Below are positions 40,520-48,503 of a DNA stretch of 64,000 bases, piece after piece. The first letter of the stretch is position 1; every line of letters begins with the position of its first letter. The notes under the pieces were generated by a model, which did no database searches, had not been told where the DNA came from, and saw nothing but the letters and a program-made list of their open reading frames with translations. The stretch spans positions 62,001-126,000 of the forward strand of contig CAYNRE010000028.1 in NCBI GenBank assembly GCA_964399535.1, written 5' to 3'. Origin of the DNA: CAYNRE01 sp964399535. GTDB lineage: Bacteria > Planctomycetota > Planctomycetia > Pirellulales > CAYNRE01. Both the position numbers and the translations under genes were made by a program.

Positions 40520-41374
40520 ATGGCAGCACCCAACGCGGCAACGGTCCTGGTTACCGGAGCATCGTCGGGAATCGGGCTCGCCACGGCCAAACTGCTTAGC
40601 CAGCGCGGCTTTCGAGTCGTTGCAGGGCTTCGCAACGCATCGCATCCGGCGGCCCGTCAGGCGCTGGAGAACCGTGGTATCGAAATCGTACAGCTCGATG
40701 CCACGTGCGCCGCGGATATAACAGCCCTGGCAGCGCAACTGGAAATTGCGCTTGAAGATCGAGGGCTGGCGGGGCTGATCAATAATGCCGGCATTGCGCT
40801 GGCGGGGCCGCTTGAGCAAACCCCGATTGGAGCCCTGAACCGGCTCTTCGAAGTCAACCTGGTTGGAACCGTCGCCGTGACCCAGGCAATGCTTCCTCTG
40901 CTGCGTCGCGCTCGCGGCCGAATCCTGAACGTCGGATCGGTAACCGGCATGGTCGCCAGACCCTTTCTGGGGGCCTACGGCGCCAGCAAAGCGGCATTGG
41001 AAAACCTGACCGATGCCTGGCGCTTGGAACTGCGCCCCAGCGGAGTCGAAACCACGCTGGTCGCCGTGGGCCGCGTCGACACGCCTATTTGGGAAAAGGC
41101 GGCACAACAGATTCGGGCCTGGCAGGGCGCCGCAACCGCCGAGCAGTTGGTCCGCTTTCAAGCCCTTTACGACGGGATGGCCCAGTGGTGCCAGGCTTCC
41201 CAGGGGCTGCCCCCCGAGCGGGTTGCGGAAACGATTGCCAGGGCATTGGTCGCCCGGCGAGTGCGCCGCAGGTATGTTGTCAGCCAACACGCCCTGAGCG
41301 ACACGCTCCTACCTTGGCTGCCGGGTTCCGTTCGCGATTGGTGGGTTACCCACAGGCTGCCACCCCATGGCTAA
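40520..41374 (+). CDS. SDR family oxidoreductase
   Basis: A 284-residue short-chain dehydrogenase/reductase. The cofactor motif TGASSGIG is at residues 11-18, the structural NNAG motif is at about 88-91, and the catalytic YxxxK is in GAYGASKAALENL at about residues 154-158, preceded by the Ser of NVGSVTG. It is a classical NAD(P)-dependent enzyme for an alcohol/ketone substrate that cannot be named. The start was set at the ATG (40520) directly before the first beta strand (AATVLVTGASS); the frame is open further upstream. Its last 8 nt overlap the start of the next SDR gene, which implies translational coupling. Confidence 0.9.
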   Translation: MAAPNAATVLVTGASSGIGLATAKLLSQRGFRVVAGLRNASHPAARQALENRGIEIVQLDATCAADITALAAQLEIALEDRGLAGLINNAGIALAGPLEQTPIGALNRLFEVNLVGTVAVTQAMLPLLRRARGRILNVGSVTGMVARPFLGAYGASKAALENLTDAWRLELRPSGVETTLVAVGRVDTPIWEKAAQQIRAWQGAATAEQLVRFQALYDGMAQWCQASQGLPPERVAETIARALVARRVRRRYVVSQHALSDTLLPWLPGSVRDWWVTHRLPPHG

Positions 41375-42209
41375 ACGCCCAACTCAACCCTGGCGCGACG
41401 GGCCGGGCGGCGGGGTCGCCATCGTTACCGGGGGAGGTTCCGGCCTGGGTCGCGAGCTTTGCCTGTGCCTGGCCAGGCTGGGCTGGCGGGTAACCATTGC
41501 CGACCGTTCGGCCGAGGCCGCTCGCGAAACTTTGGCCGGGTGGCCGGCCACGGCCCCCGCCGGCCAAGTGGCCGAAGTCGACGTAGCCCAACCCGCGGCC
41601 GTCGAGGAACTGGTCCGCGGCACCATCGCCGAGCACGGCCGGCTCGATTGGATGGTGAACAACGCCGGGCGCGGCTGCTGGGGCCCGGCCGAGTCGTTCT
41701 CGCTCGACCAGTGGCGGGAGCTGATCGATGTCAACCTGTGGGGAGCGATTCACGGCACCCGAGCCGCCTACGGGCCCATGCTCCGTCAGGGTTACGGCGC
41801 GATCGTCAACGTTTCCTCGTTGGCCGGTCTGGTGGCGGTGCCCAGCACCGTGCCCTATGCAGCGGCGAAACATGCGGTGGTGGGGCTTTCGCGTTCGCTC
41901 CGGGCTGAGGCCGCCCTGGCCGGCGTGCAGGTAAACGTGGTTTGCCCTGGGCCGTTCCGATCGGGGTTCCACTCGGGGCTCCTTCGCACGAGCTCCCAAG
42001 CCCCACCCCGGCAGCCTCCGGCCGACGCGGCCGATGCCCAATCTACGGCAAGCGAAATCGTCCGGGGCGTGTTTCGCGATCGACCCCTCATTGTCCTACC
42101 GCGCCGCGCGCGCTGGCTGTGGCGCGCCTCTCGCTGGTGGCCCGGTTCGCTGGCACGCCTGGAGCGCCGGCTGGCCCAGGGCGCTGCCGACGAGCGGCCT
42201 TCGGACTGA
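41367..42209 (+). CDS. SDR family oxidoreductase (second, overlapping)
   Basis: A 280-residue short-chain dehydrogenase/reductase. The cofactor motif is TGGGSGLG (residues 22-29), NNAG is in WMVNNAGRG, and the catalytic site is VSSLAG followed by PYAAAKHA (YxxxK). A basic, tryptophan-rich C-terminal extension (RARWLWRASRWWPG) may associate with membrane. The start ATG overlaps the stop region of the preceding SDR by 8 nt, so the pair is almost certainly one operon. The two proteins differ in the glycine motif and the C terminus, so this is not a recent duplication. Confidence 0.9.
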   Translation: MAKRPTQPWRDGPGGGVAIVTGGGSGLGRELCLCLARLGWRVTIADRSAEAARETLAGWPATAPAGQVAEVDVAQPAAVEELVRGTIAEHGRLDWMVNNAGRGCWGPAESFSLDQWRELIDVNLWGAIHGTRAAYGPMLRQGYGAIVNVSSLAGLVAVPSTVPYAAAKHAVVGLSRSLRAEAALAGVQVNVVCPGPFRSGFHSGLLRTSSQAPPRQPPADAADAQSTASEIVRGVFRDRPLIVLPRRARWLWRASRWWPGSLARLERRLAQGAADERPSD

Positions 42210-42398
42210 TCCGTTCAGGCGCCGCCGCAACGCCGGCTGTGAATTTCCCCGAAACGGGCCCGTTGGCTTGGGAGCCGCCCAGCGGGTTTTTGTTCGATTT
42301 CCGTCCCCCATTCGATTACCCTGGAACGGCGATCGGCCCCCCCACAGGGATTGTCTCGGGGGGAGCAATCGGGGTGAGGCCACCTGAAAGGAACGCTC

Positions 42399-44888
42399 GT
42401 GAACGCAATCAAAACCGTGCGCGACGGCGCACGGATCGACTTCGCCGGGGTCTGCCCCCGCCGCGAACGCCTCGTTTCGCACGCTTGGCGAATCGGTTTG
42501 GCCGCGGCCCTAGCGGTTTTTCCGCTGCTGGCCCCCGGCAGCCTGCGGGCTCAGATGACAATCGGGTCGACCACCGGCCAACTGCCCGCGTCCCCGCTCG
42601 ACCGCTCGATTATCCTGGGCGATGCCCTCGGTTCGCTCCAACTTTCCTGGCTTGCCCCGGTCACCGCCGAGCAACAGGGCTGGATCAACAATATCGCCGG
42701 GCGAGCCAATCAGTCTCCCTCGGGGGCGGTTCCTCCCAGTTTCAACGTGGCGGCGGTCGATTCCAGTATCGCCCAGGCCGCCGGCCTGCGCTACGCCATG
42801 ACCGGCCAGGCGGCCGATCTGGCGAAAGCCGTTTCGGCCCTGCTCGTGGCCGAGGTTCCGACTCCGCCGGCCAACGACTTCATCATTCGCCCCGAGGTGC
42901 TCACCAGTTACCTTTCGGCGTACGACTTCATCCGCGGAGCCCCCTTGGCCGATCTGCCGGCGACGACGCGCGGCTCGATCGAAACCCGGTTGTTGGCCAT
43001 CGCCCAAAGCCTGGACAACGGCAACAACACGCTCAGCAATGCCCGGGGCAAAATCGGCGCCACCCGCGCCCTGGCCGGCGAGCTGCTGGGCAACCAGGCC
43101 TTGCTCGACCAGGGGCTCGACGACCTGGAGCAGCATTTTGGTTACAGCACCACCGACGACGGCTGGTTTACCGATAGCCAGGGGCATTACCTGAACTACA
43201 CCCTGCGCCACGTGGCCCTGTTTGCCCGGGCCTATCAGCAGGGTTCCGGGGTCGACCTGTACGCCAACTTGCAGCCGTATTTCGACCAAAGCCTGGGCAT
43301 GCGGCTGCCCAACGGCGCGGTCCCCAATGTTTCCAACGGGCTGAATTCGCCCGTGGCCACCGCCTCGCTGATGCCGACCACCGATCTGGCCGAGCGAGGC
43401 TTGATGCGGTGGGCCCTGGAGAACACCACGCCCGCGCCCTACCCTTGGCTGAACACCAATTTCGACAACAACGACAACACCTACGCCACGCTGTTTGCCC
43501 TTGCCGATTTGGCCAGCACGGCGGCCACGCCACCGGCCATGTCGCCCACTTACTTCGCCCCAGGGCAGAGCCAGCTCAGCGTCTTCCGCCAGAACTGGGG
43601 CCCGACGAGCGATTACTTGATGCTTTCGCCCGGCATCGACAGCCCCGCCCTAAGTTTCCAGCTGGGCGACCCCCCGCAACAGATCGTGATTCCGGCCTTT
43701 CACAGCCACCACGACACCGGCGAAATCCTGCTGGCCTCGCAAGGCACCTACCTGCTGGTGGCGCCCGGCTACGAACGCACCGACCTGTCGAACTCGCCGC
43801 CAGGCTTTGCGCCCAAGGCCCCCGATTGGCACAACGTGGTGCTGGTCGACGGGGCGGTGGGGCCGAACCAGCAGGGCCGGGCCACCCGGCCCGAGGATTT
43901 CACCGCGACCCACCGCCTGGATAGCCGCGAACTGGGTGGGTTCGCCGGCGTCAGCGATTTCAGCACCCTGGAAATGTCGTACGGCGGCGCCGAGGTAAGC
44001 CGCAGCATCGCCTTTCCCGGCGAGCAGTATTTCGTGGTGGCCGACCGCCTCAGCGGCGACGCCGTACACACCTATGGGTTCAATCTCATCGGGCGCGGCG
44101 TGCAGACCGTGCTTACCGACACGCCCGGCCTGCTGGAGGTTTCCTGGCAAAAAGACGGCGCCCAGGTAATCGAGCACCTGGTGGGCACCGGCCCGCTGGC
44201 CCTGACGACCGACAGCCGCTGGATGCACGACACCTTCAACGCGTTCGAACCCACTCGGCGAATGCTCGGCGAGATGACCGCGACCGACGGGCTGTTTCTG
44301 AGCGTGCTGGAAACCGGCGCGGCCGGAGAACCCGCGCGGCTGACGCTCGAAACCCTGGCCGCTTCCTCCGATCAGTTGGCGATCGAAGTGCTCAGCTTCG
44401 ACGGCTGGCAAGACACCATCGTCGCCCAGCGCATCGCCCAGGCCACGAGCGTGGGCAACCTCACGACCGACGGGCTGTATGCCTGGTGCCGCGAGGAGGC
44501 GGGCCAGGTCAGCCAGGTAATGCTCGCCGGCGGCACCCTGCTCGAGGCGGTCGGCGGCCCACGGCTCGAGGCCAGCAGCCCGCTGACCCTGTCGCTGTTG
44601 GTTTCGCCCACGGAGATTCTGGGAACGATTTCCGACGACCAGCTCTCCGGCGGCACCCAGCTACGGCTATTCGGTCCTCGCCCGGCGGCCTGGGCCACGC
44701 TCGACGGCGCCCCGTTGCCGCTGGTGAACCAGGTGGGCTACTTCGAGCTGACGCTGCCACACGGCGGGCAGCTCGTGGTCCGGCTCACCGTGCCCGAACC
44801 CTCAACCCTGCTTCTGGCTGGCCTGGGGCTGGCGGCGTTACTGCTGGCGCGGCGCCGGAGCGGCGGATCGGGGCGCCTGTTAAGCTAA
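42399..44888 (+). CDS. Heparinase II/III-like polysaccharide lyase with PEP-CTERM tail
   Basis: An 829-residue exported protein. The signal peptide ends near LRAQ (residue 51). An alpha-helical toroid-like N domain (about 60-370) contains GHYLNYTLRHVALFARAY. A beta-sandwich C domain (about 385-690) contains AFHSHHDTGEILLASQGTYL and WHNVVLVDG, the layout of heparinase II/III and alginate-lyase-type polysaccharide lyases. The C terminus has VPEPSTLLLAGLGLAALLLA and a basic end, a PEP-CTERM sorting signal. It probably degrades an acidic polysaccharide outside the cell; the substrate is not evident. The start is GTG at 42399 with AAAGGA about 6 nt upstream. It follows the SDR pair by 189 nt and may or may not be in the same operon. 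Confidence 0.82.
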   Translation: MNAIKTVRDGARIDFAGVCPRRERLVSHAWRIGLAAALAVFPLLAPGSLRAQMTIGSTTGQLPASPLDRSIILGDALGSLQLSWLAPVTAEQQGWINNIAGRANQSPSGAVPPSFNVAAVDSSIAQAAGLRYAMTGQAADLAKAVSALLVAEVPTPPANDFIIRPEVLTSYLSAYDFIRGAPLADLPATTRGSIETRLLAIAQSLDNGNNTLSNARGKIGATRALAGELLGNQALLDQGLDDLEQHFGYSTTDDGWFTDSQGHYLNYTLRHVALFARAYQQGSGVDLYANLQPYFDQSLGMRLPNGAVPNVSNGLNSPVATASLMPTTDLAERGLMRWALENTTPAPYPWLNTNFDNNDNTYATLFALADLASTAATPPAMSPTYFAPGQSQLSVFRQNWGPTSDYLMLSPGIDSPALSFQLGDPPQQIVIPAFHSHHDTGEILLASQGTYLLVAPGYERTDLSNSPPGFAPKAPDWHNVVLVDGAVGPNQQGRATRPEDFTATHRLDSRELGGFAGVSDFSTLEMSYGGAEVSRSIAFPGEQYFVVADRLSGDAVHTYGFNLIGRGVQTVLTDTPGLLEVSWQKDGAQVIEHLVGTGPLALTTDSRWMHDTFNAFEPTRRMLGEMTATDGLFLSVLETGAAGEPARLTLETLAASSDQLAIEVLSFDGWQDTIVAQRIAQATSVGNLTTDGLYAWCREEAGQVSQVMLAGGTLLEAVGGPRLEASSPLTLSLLVSPTEILGTISDDQLSGGTQLRLFGPRPAAWATLDGAPLPLVNQVGYFELTLPHGGQLVVRLTVPEPSTLLLAGLGLAALLLARRRSGGSGRLLS

Positions 44889-45061
44889 CTTGGGTAGGGT
44901 TCAAATCACCGCGCGCGTTTCTCGGCGTGCCGCGATTCGGCTACGATAGCCGCTGAGCCAACGGCGCTTCGGCCAAGCGGGGCCGAGCCCGATTCCCCAC
45001 TGGGGGAAGCCGACCCAGCCAGCGGCCGGCCGCCTCAATCGCCTTTTCGGGAGACGACACG

Positions 45062-46726
45062 ATGGAGTCTGCCTCGACCGATTCGTCCGCCGCGGCCTCG
45101 TCGCCAAAGAAGGCGCCCGCCGCGTCGCGCTCGCGCTGGTGGCTGCCCGCCGGGGTCTTGCTGGTGCTCGGCCTGGCCCTGGCCACGCTTAGCAGCCTGC
45201 CCGACGATTCGCTCGATCCGGGCATGGCCAACCTGTACGCCATGGTCGGTACCGTGGTGGCCTTGCTGCTGCTGATCGTGTGGTTCTTGTTCTTCTCTGG
45301 GTTCTCGGCGCGTGTGCGAGCCAGCGGGCTGGCCGTTCTGGCTTTGTTGGCTGCCGGATGCGTGGGGGCCGTGCGCCGCGTGGAGTTCACCGGCGGGATG
45401 CGGCCCGAGTTCGACTGGCGCTGGACCACCTCGCGCGAGGCGGTGCTCGACCAGTACCTGGCCCAATCGTCCGTGCCCGACGCGGCTCAGCCGCCAAAGA
45501 TTCAACTCGTGGTGGCCACGGCGGAAGACATGGCCGAATACCGCGGCGCGCGCCGCGACGGCGTGGTGCAAGGCCCCCTGCTGGCCCGCGACTGGCAGGC
45601 CGCGCCGCCGCGCGAGCTGTGGAAGCACCCGGTGGGGGGCGGCTACGCCTCGCTGGCCGTAGTGGGCGACCTGGCCATAACCATCGAGCAGCGCCACGAC
45701 GACGAAGCCGTGGTGGCCTACGACCTGGCCAGCGGGGCCGAGCTTTGGGAGCACCGCTACCCTGCCCTATTCAGTGAGTCACTCGGCGGCGATGGTCCCC
45801 GCGCCACGCCCACCTTGGTCGGCGACAAGGTTTATTCGCTCGGCGCTACGGGAGTGCTGGTCTGTCTGCGGGCCGATTCCGGCGAGCAGGTATGGTCCAC
45901 GAATATTCTCGAAACCAACGGCGTGCCCAACTTGACCTGGGGCATGAGCGGTTCGCCCCTGGTGGTCGACGGACTGGTGATCGTTAACCCGGGCTCGCAG
46001 AAAGGGGGCAGCGAGAGCCGAGCGCTGCTCGCGCTCGACGCCGAAACCGGCGAGCGCCGCTGGGCGGCCGGCAAGACGCCGGCAGCCTATGCCTCGCCCA
46101 TGCTGGCCACCTTGGCCGGGCAGCAACAGATCGTGATCTTCGACGCCGAGGGGCTGGGCGGCTACCTGCCCGCCGACGGCCAAGAGCTTTGGCGGGCCGA
46201 GTGGAAAACGCCCTACGCCAATGCCGCGGCCCAGCCGCTGGTGCTGCCTGAAGACCAACTCTACTTCTCCACCGACCAGGGTGGCGGAGTGGTTCAGGTT
46301 CGCGCCGCCGAGGGGGGCTTTCAGGCCGAAATACTCTGGACCAATAACCAAATGAAGTGCGCTTACGCCAACCCGGTTTTCCACGAGGGCTACATCTTCG
46401 GGTTGGACGAGGGCATTCTGGTTTGCCAAAACGCCGCCGATGGAAAGCGGGCCTGGAAGCGCGGCCGCTACGGTCATGGCCAGCTTTTGCTGGCGGGCGA
46501 CTTGCTCGTGGTGCTCTCCGAACAAGGCGACCTGGCCCTGGTCGAGGCTTCGCCCGAGGAGTATCGCGAGTTGGGCAAGATTCAGGCCTTGGAAGGCAAG
46601 ACCTGGAACAACCCGGTGCTGGTCCGCGGCCGGGCCCTGGTGCGCAATCACCTGCAGATGGCCTGCTACGAACTGCCCCTGGCTGAAGTATCTGGCGCGG
46701 CCGACGAACCGGCCAGCTTACCCTGA
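45062..46726 (+). CDS. Membrane-anchored PQQ-binding-like beta-propeller protein
   Basis: A 554-residue protein with three N-terminal hydrophobic segments (about residues 26-45, 58-79 and 85-100), followed by a beta-propeller. Blades show the PQQ-like pattern of GxxxWxxxxxG: LASGAELWEHRYP, ADSGEQVWSTNI, AETGERRWAAG, PADGQELWRAEW and AADGKRAWKRG. Planctomycetes carry many such proteins; most bind no known ligand and act as outer-face scaffolds. It has no adjacent dehydrogenase or Bam-complex gene, so BamB function is not supported. The last 61 nt overlap the convergent gene ending at 46666. Confidence 0.8.
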   Translation: MESASTDSSAAASSPKKAPAASRSRWWLPAGVLLVLGLALATLSSLPDDSLDPGMANLYAMVGTVVALLLLIVWFLFFSGFSARVRASGLAVLALLAAGCVGAVRRVEFTGGMRPEFDWRWTTSREAVLDQYLAQSSVPDAAQPPKIQLVVATAEDMAEYRGARRDGVVQGPLLARDWQAAPPRELWKHPVGGGYASLAVVGDLAITIEQRHDDEAVVAYDLASGAELWEHRYPALFSESLGGDGPRATPTLVGDKVYSLGATGVLVCLRADSGEQVWSTNILETNGVPNLTWGMSGSPLVVDGLVIVNPGSQKGGSESRALLALDAETGERRWAAGKTPAAYASPMLATLAGQQQIVIFDAEGLGGYLPADGQELWRAEWKTPYANAAAQPLVLPEDQLYFSTDQGGGVVQVRAAEGGFQAEILWTNNQMKCAYANPVFHEGYIFGLDEGILVCQNAADGKRAWKRGRYGHGQLLLAGDLLVVLSEQGDLALVEASPEEYRELGKIQALEGKTWNNPVLVRGRALVRNHLQMACYELPLAEVSGAADEPASLP

Positions 46727-47163
46727 AGTAGTTGCCCTAGGCCCTGGGGATCGTCGGTGCCCAGCCAAAGCCGCCCGCGCTGCAACTCGATCCGCACGCA
46801 ATCCCATCCCCACAAGTTCCAGACCCAGCCGCCGCGCGGGCTGTAGTGAATTCCCCAGCCGTCAAGCCAGGTCGTTCGATCGATTTGAACCGCGCGCATA
46901 TCGCGGTAGGCAATCTTGCGGCGTGGAAAGCGGCAGAGGCCAAAGCTGGCTTGCAGGTAGTCGCCCCGGTCTTCGGTGACCAGGCGATTGAACATTGCGG
47001 CGAGCAGGGCGAACAGGGCTCCCCAAAGAGCTCCGAATGCCGCGATCGAGGTCTGCTTGTTGGCCAGCGCGATCGCGGTTGGCACGGCGGCCACGGCCAC
47101 CGGCGCCAATAGAATGAGGTAGAGCGGGCTGCGCTGCACATGGCGATAGGGCTGGTTGGACAT
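46666..47163 (-). CDS. Small membrane protein with PH-like C-terminal domain
   Basis: About 165 residues. Two transmembrane helices (LYLILLAPVAVAAVPTAIAL and FGALWGALFALLAAMF) precede a cytosolic beta-rich domain with IAYRDMRAVQIDRTTW and VRIELQRGRLWLGTDDP, like bacterial PH-domain proteins. The ATG at 47163 is preferred; an in-frame TTG lies two codons upstream. Its 3' end overlaps the 3' end of the propeller gene by 61 nt on the opposite strand. It is divergent from the B12-riboswitch operon, sharing the short 47164-47190 spacer. Function unknown. Confidence 0.7.
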   Translation of the reverse strand: MSNQPYRHVQRSPLYLILLAPVAVAAVPTAIALANKQTSIAAFGALWGALFALLAAMFNRLVTEDRGDYLQASFGLCRFPRRKIAYRDMRAVQIDRTTWLDGWGIHYSPRGGWVWNLWGWDCVRIELQRGRLWLGTDDPQGLGQLLQGKLAGSSAAPDTSARGSS

Positions 47164-47190
47164 CGCCAAGCTGATCTCAAAAGCGGCTAG

Positions 47191-47218
47191 TTGACAGCCA
47201 CGATCCCCAGGCTATTAT
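47191..47218 (+). promoter_or_regulatory. Near-consensus sigma-70 promoter of the B12 operon
   Basis: TTGACA (47191-47196) and TATTAT (47213-47218) are separated by 16 nt. Transcription would start near 47225, just before the first paired region of the cobalamin riboswitch. Confidence 0.75.
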
Positions 47219-47228
47219 CGGGCCAGTT

Positions 47229-47418
47229 GCCTGGGTGGTCGACTGTTTCCTGCTGAAACCGTCGACAAAACAGGGAATCCGGTGTGAATCCGGAACGGCC
47301 CCGCCGCTGTGATGGGCGTTGGTGGCGATTCATTCGATGCCATTGCCGTGCCTCGAACCGAGGTGCGGTGAGAAGGCGAATCGCTCAAGCCCAAAGTCAG
47401 AAGACCTACCTCGGCAGG
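47229..47418 (+). ncRNA. Cobalamin (adenosylcobalamin-type) riboswitch
   Basis: The conserved core reads GGGAATCCGGTGTGAATCC at 47273-47291, followed by GGAACGGCCCCGCCGCTGTG. The B12 box AGTCAGAAGACCTACC is at 47395-47410. The closing helix is GGTGGTC (47234-47240) with GACCTACC (47403-47410), with one bulged base. A peripheral helix, GCCATTGCCGTGCCTCG with CGAGGTGCGGTGAGAAGGC, lies between. High cobalamin would repress the downstream genes. The expression platform would be in the 225 nt between the aptamer and the ATG at 47644. Confidence 0.95.
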
Positions 47419-47643
47419 TTTATGTGGTCGCCCGCGAGGGTCGGGCTCCGCGTGATTAGGCTTCGTGGCGCAGTGCGCCACGCGTGGTGCCGTAGGTCTG
47501 GCCCTGGGGCTTCGTGCTTGGTCGCTTGCGTGCTGCGCTCTGGGCGCTGCGCGTCACGGCCGCCGCGTGCGCACTGCCGATTTTAGTTCGGCCCGCAACA
47601 GGCACGCTTTCCTTCGAGCCAGGTTCCCGGCCAGGAAAGGTTA
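47419..47643 (+). other. Leader between riboswitch and first gene
   Basis: The leader is unusually long (225 nt) and GC-rich. It holds a compact hairpin, GTGGCG-CAGTG-CGCCAC (47465-47481). No T-tract terminator was seen, so control may be at translation or by Rho. The ribosome site AGGAAAGG (47632-47639) precedes the ATG at 47644. Confidence 0.5.
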
Positions 47644-48426
47644 ATGATGCGTTTCTCGCTCGCGCTCGTCGTGCCGCTGCTGGGCGGCGTTTCCCAAGTC
47701 GGCTGGGCCGGACCGTTTGCTCCGGCCGCCGGTCAGCCGGGCTCCACCGCGATTTCCAAGTCCGATGCGTCCATCGCCGAGTGGGCCAGCGGATACCTGA
47801 ACTACTCCGTGGGCGCCAACGTGGCGGCCCAATGGCAAACGCCCCAGAAGGCTCTCGGCGCCGCGGTCGGCGATAGCTTCGATATCGTTTGCCTGGGCGA
47901 CAACGGCCAAATCACGCTGACGTTCACCCATGCCATCAAGAACGGGCCCGGACCCGACCTGGCGGTCTTCGAGAATGGCTTTAGCGATACCTTTCTCGAA
48001 TTGGGTTACGTCGAGGTCTCGTCGAACGGCACTGACTTCGTTCGCTTTCCCTCGGTTTCGCTCACGGCCTCGGCAGTGGGGGGGTTCGGCGCCGTCGACC
48101 CGACCAACCTGGACGGACTGGCCGGTAAATACCGGCAGGGCTTCGGCACCCCCTTCGACCTGAACGATCTCGTCGGCGTGTCTCTGCTTTTGGATCTGAA
48201 CAACGTGGGTTATGTGCGGATTCGCGACATCGTGGGCGACGGAACGGCCCTCGACTCGCTCGGCAACCCGATCTACGACCCCTACCCCACTTCCGGCAGC
48301 GCCGGCTTCGACCTGGACGCCGTCGCCGCGCTCAACGTGGTTCCGGAACCAGGCGCGCTGGTTCTGGCCGCAACGGGCTTCGTCGCGGCCCTGGCGCTTG
48401 TCCGACGGCGGCGCCGCAACGGCTGA
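47644..48426 (+). CDS. B12-regulated PEP-CTERM surface protein
   Basis: A 260-residue exported protein and the first gene behind the cobalamin riboswitch. It has a signal peptide (residues 1-22, ending QVGWAG). The globular domain contains ITLTFTHAIKNGPGPDLAVF, ENGFSDTFLELGYVEVSSNG and FVRFPSVSLT, a pattern I associate with a family of cell-surface proteins found in bacterial B12-regulated loci. The C terminus has VPEPGALVLAATGFVAALAL plus RRRRRNG, a PEP-CTERM sorting tail. Because of the riboswitch it should be made when cobalamin is scarce. A role in corrinoid binding or capture is inference. The second ATG at 47647 is equally possible as start. The next gene begins 78 nt downstream. Confidence 0.82.
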   Translation: MMRFSLALVVPLLGGVSQVGWAGPFAPAAGQPGSTAISKSDASIAEWASGYLNYSVGANVAAQWQTPQKALGAAVGDSFDIVCLGDNGQITLTFTHAIKNGPGPDLAVFENGFSDTFLELGYVEVSSNGTDFVRFPSVSLTASAVGGFGAVDPTNLDGLAGKYRQGFGTPFDLNDLVGVSLLLDLNNVGYVRIRDIVGDGTALDSLGNPIYDPYPTSGSAGFDLDAVAALNVVPEPGALVLAATGFVAALALVRRRRRNG

Positions 48427-48503
48427 TGCCGCCCAGATTCGATCGGCCGCCAAGGGGGTCTTTCCCACGGTTTTTCTTCGCACCTGCTACAAGGCGATTG
48501 GTC

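Noticed and set aside
45062..46726. Assignment of the beta-propeller as BamB or a PQQ alcohol dehydrogenase
   Set aside because: It has three N-terminal membrane segments, lacks dehydrogenase catalytic motifs and has no Bam-complex neighbours.
47284..47586. Open frame of 100 codons inside the riboswitch leader
   Set aside because: It runs through the conserved aptamer core, so its codons are dictated by RNA structure; there is no ribosome site.
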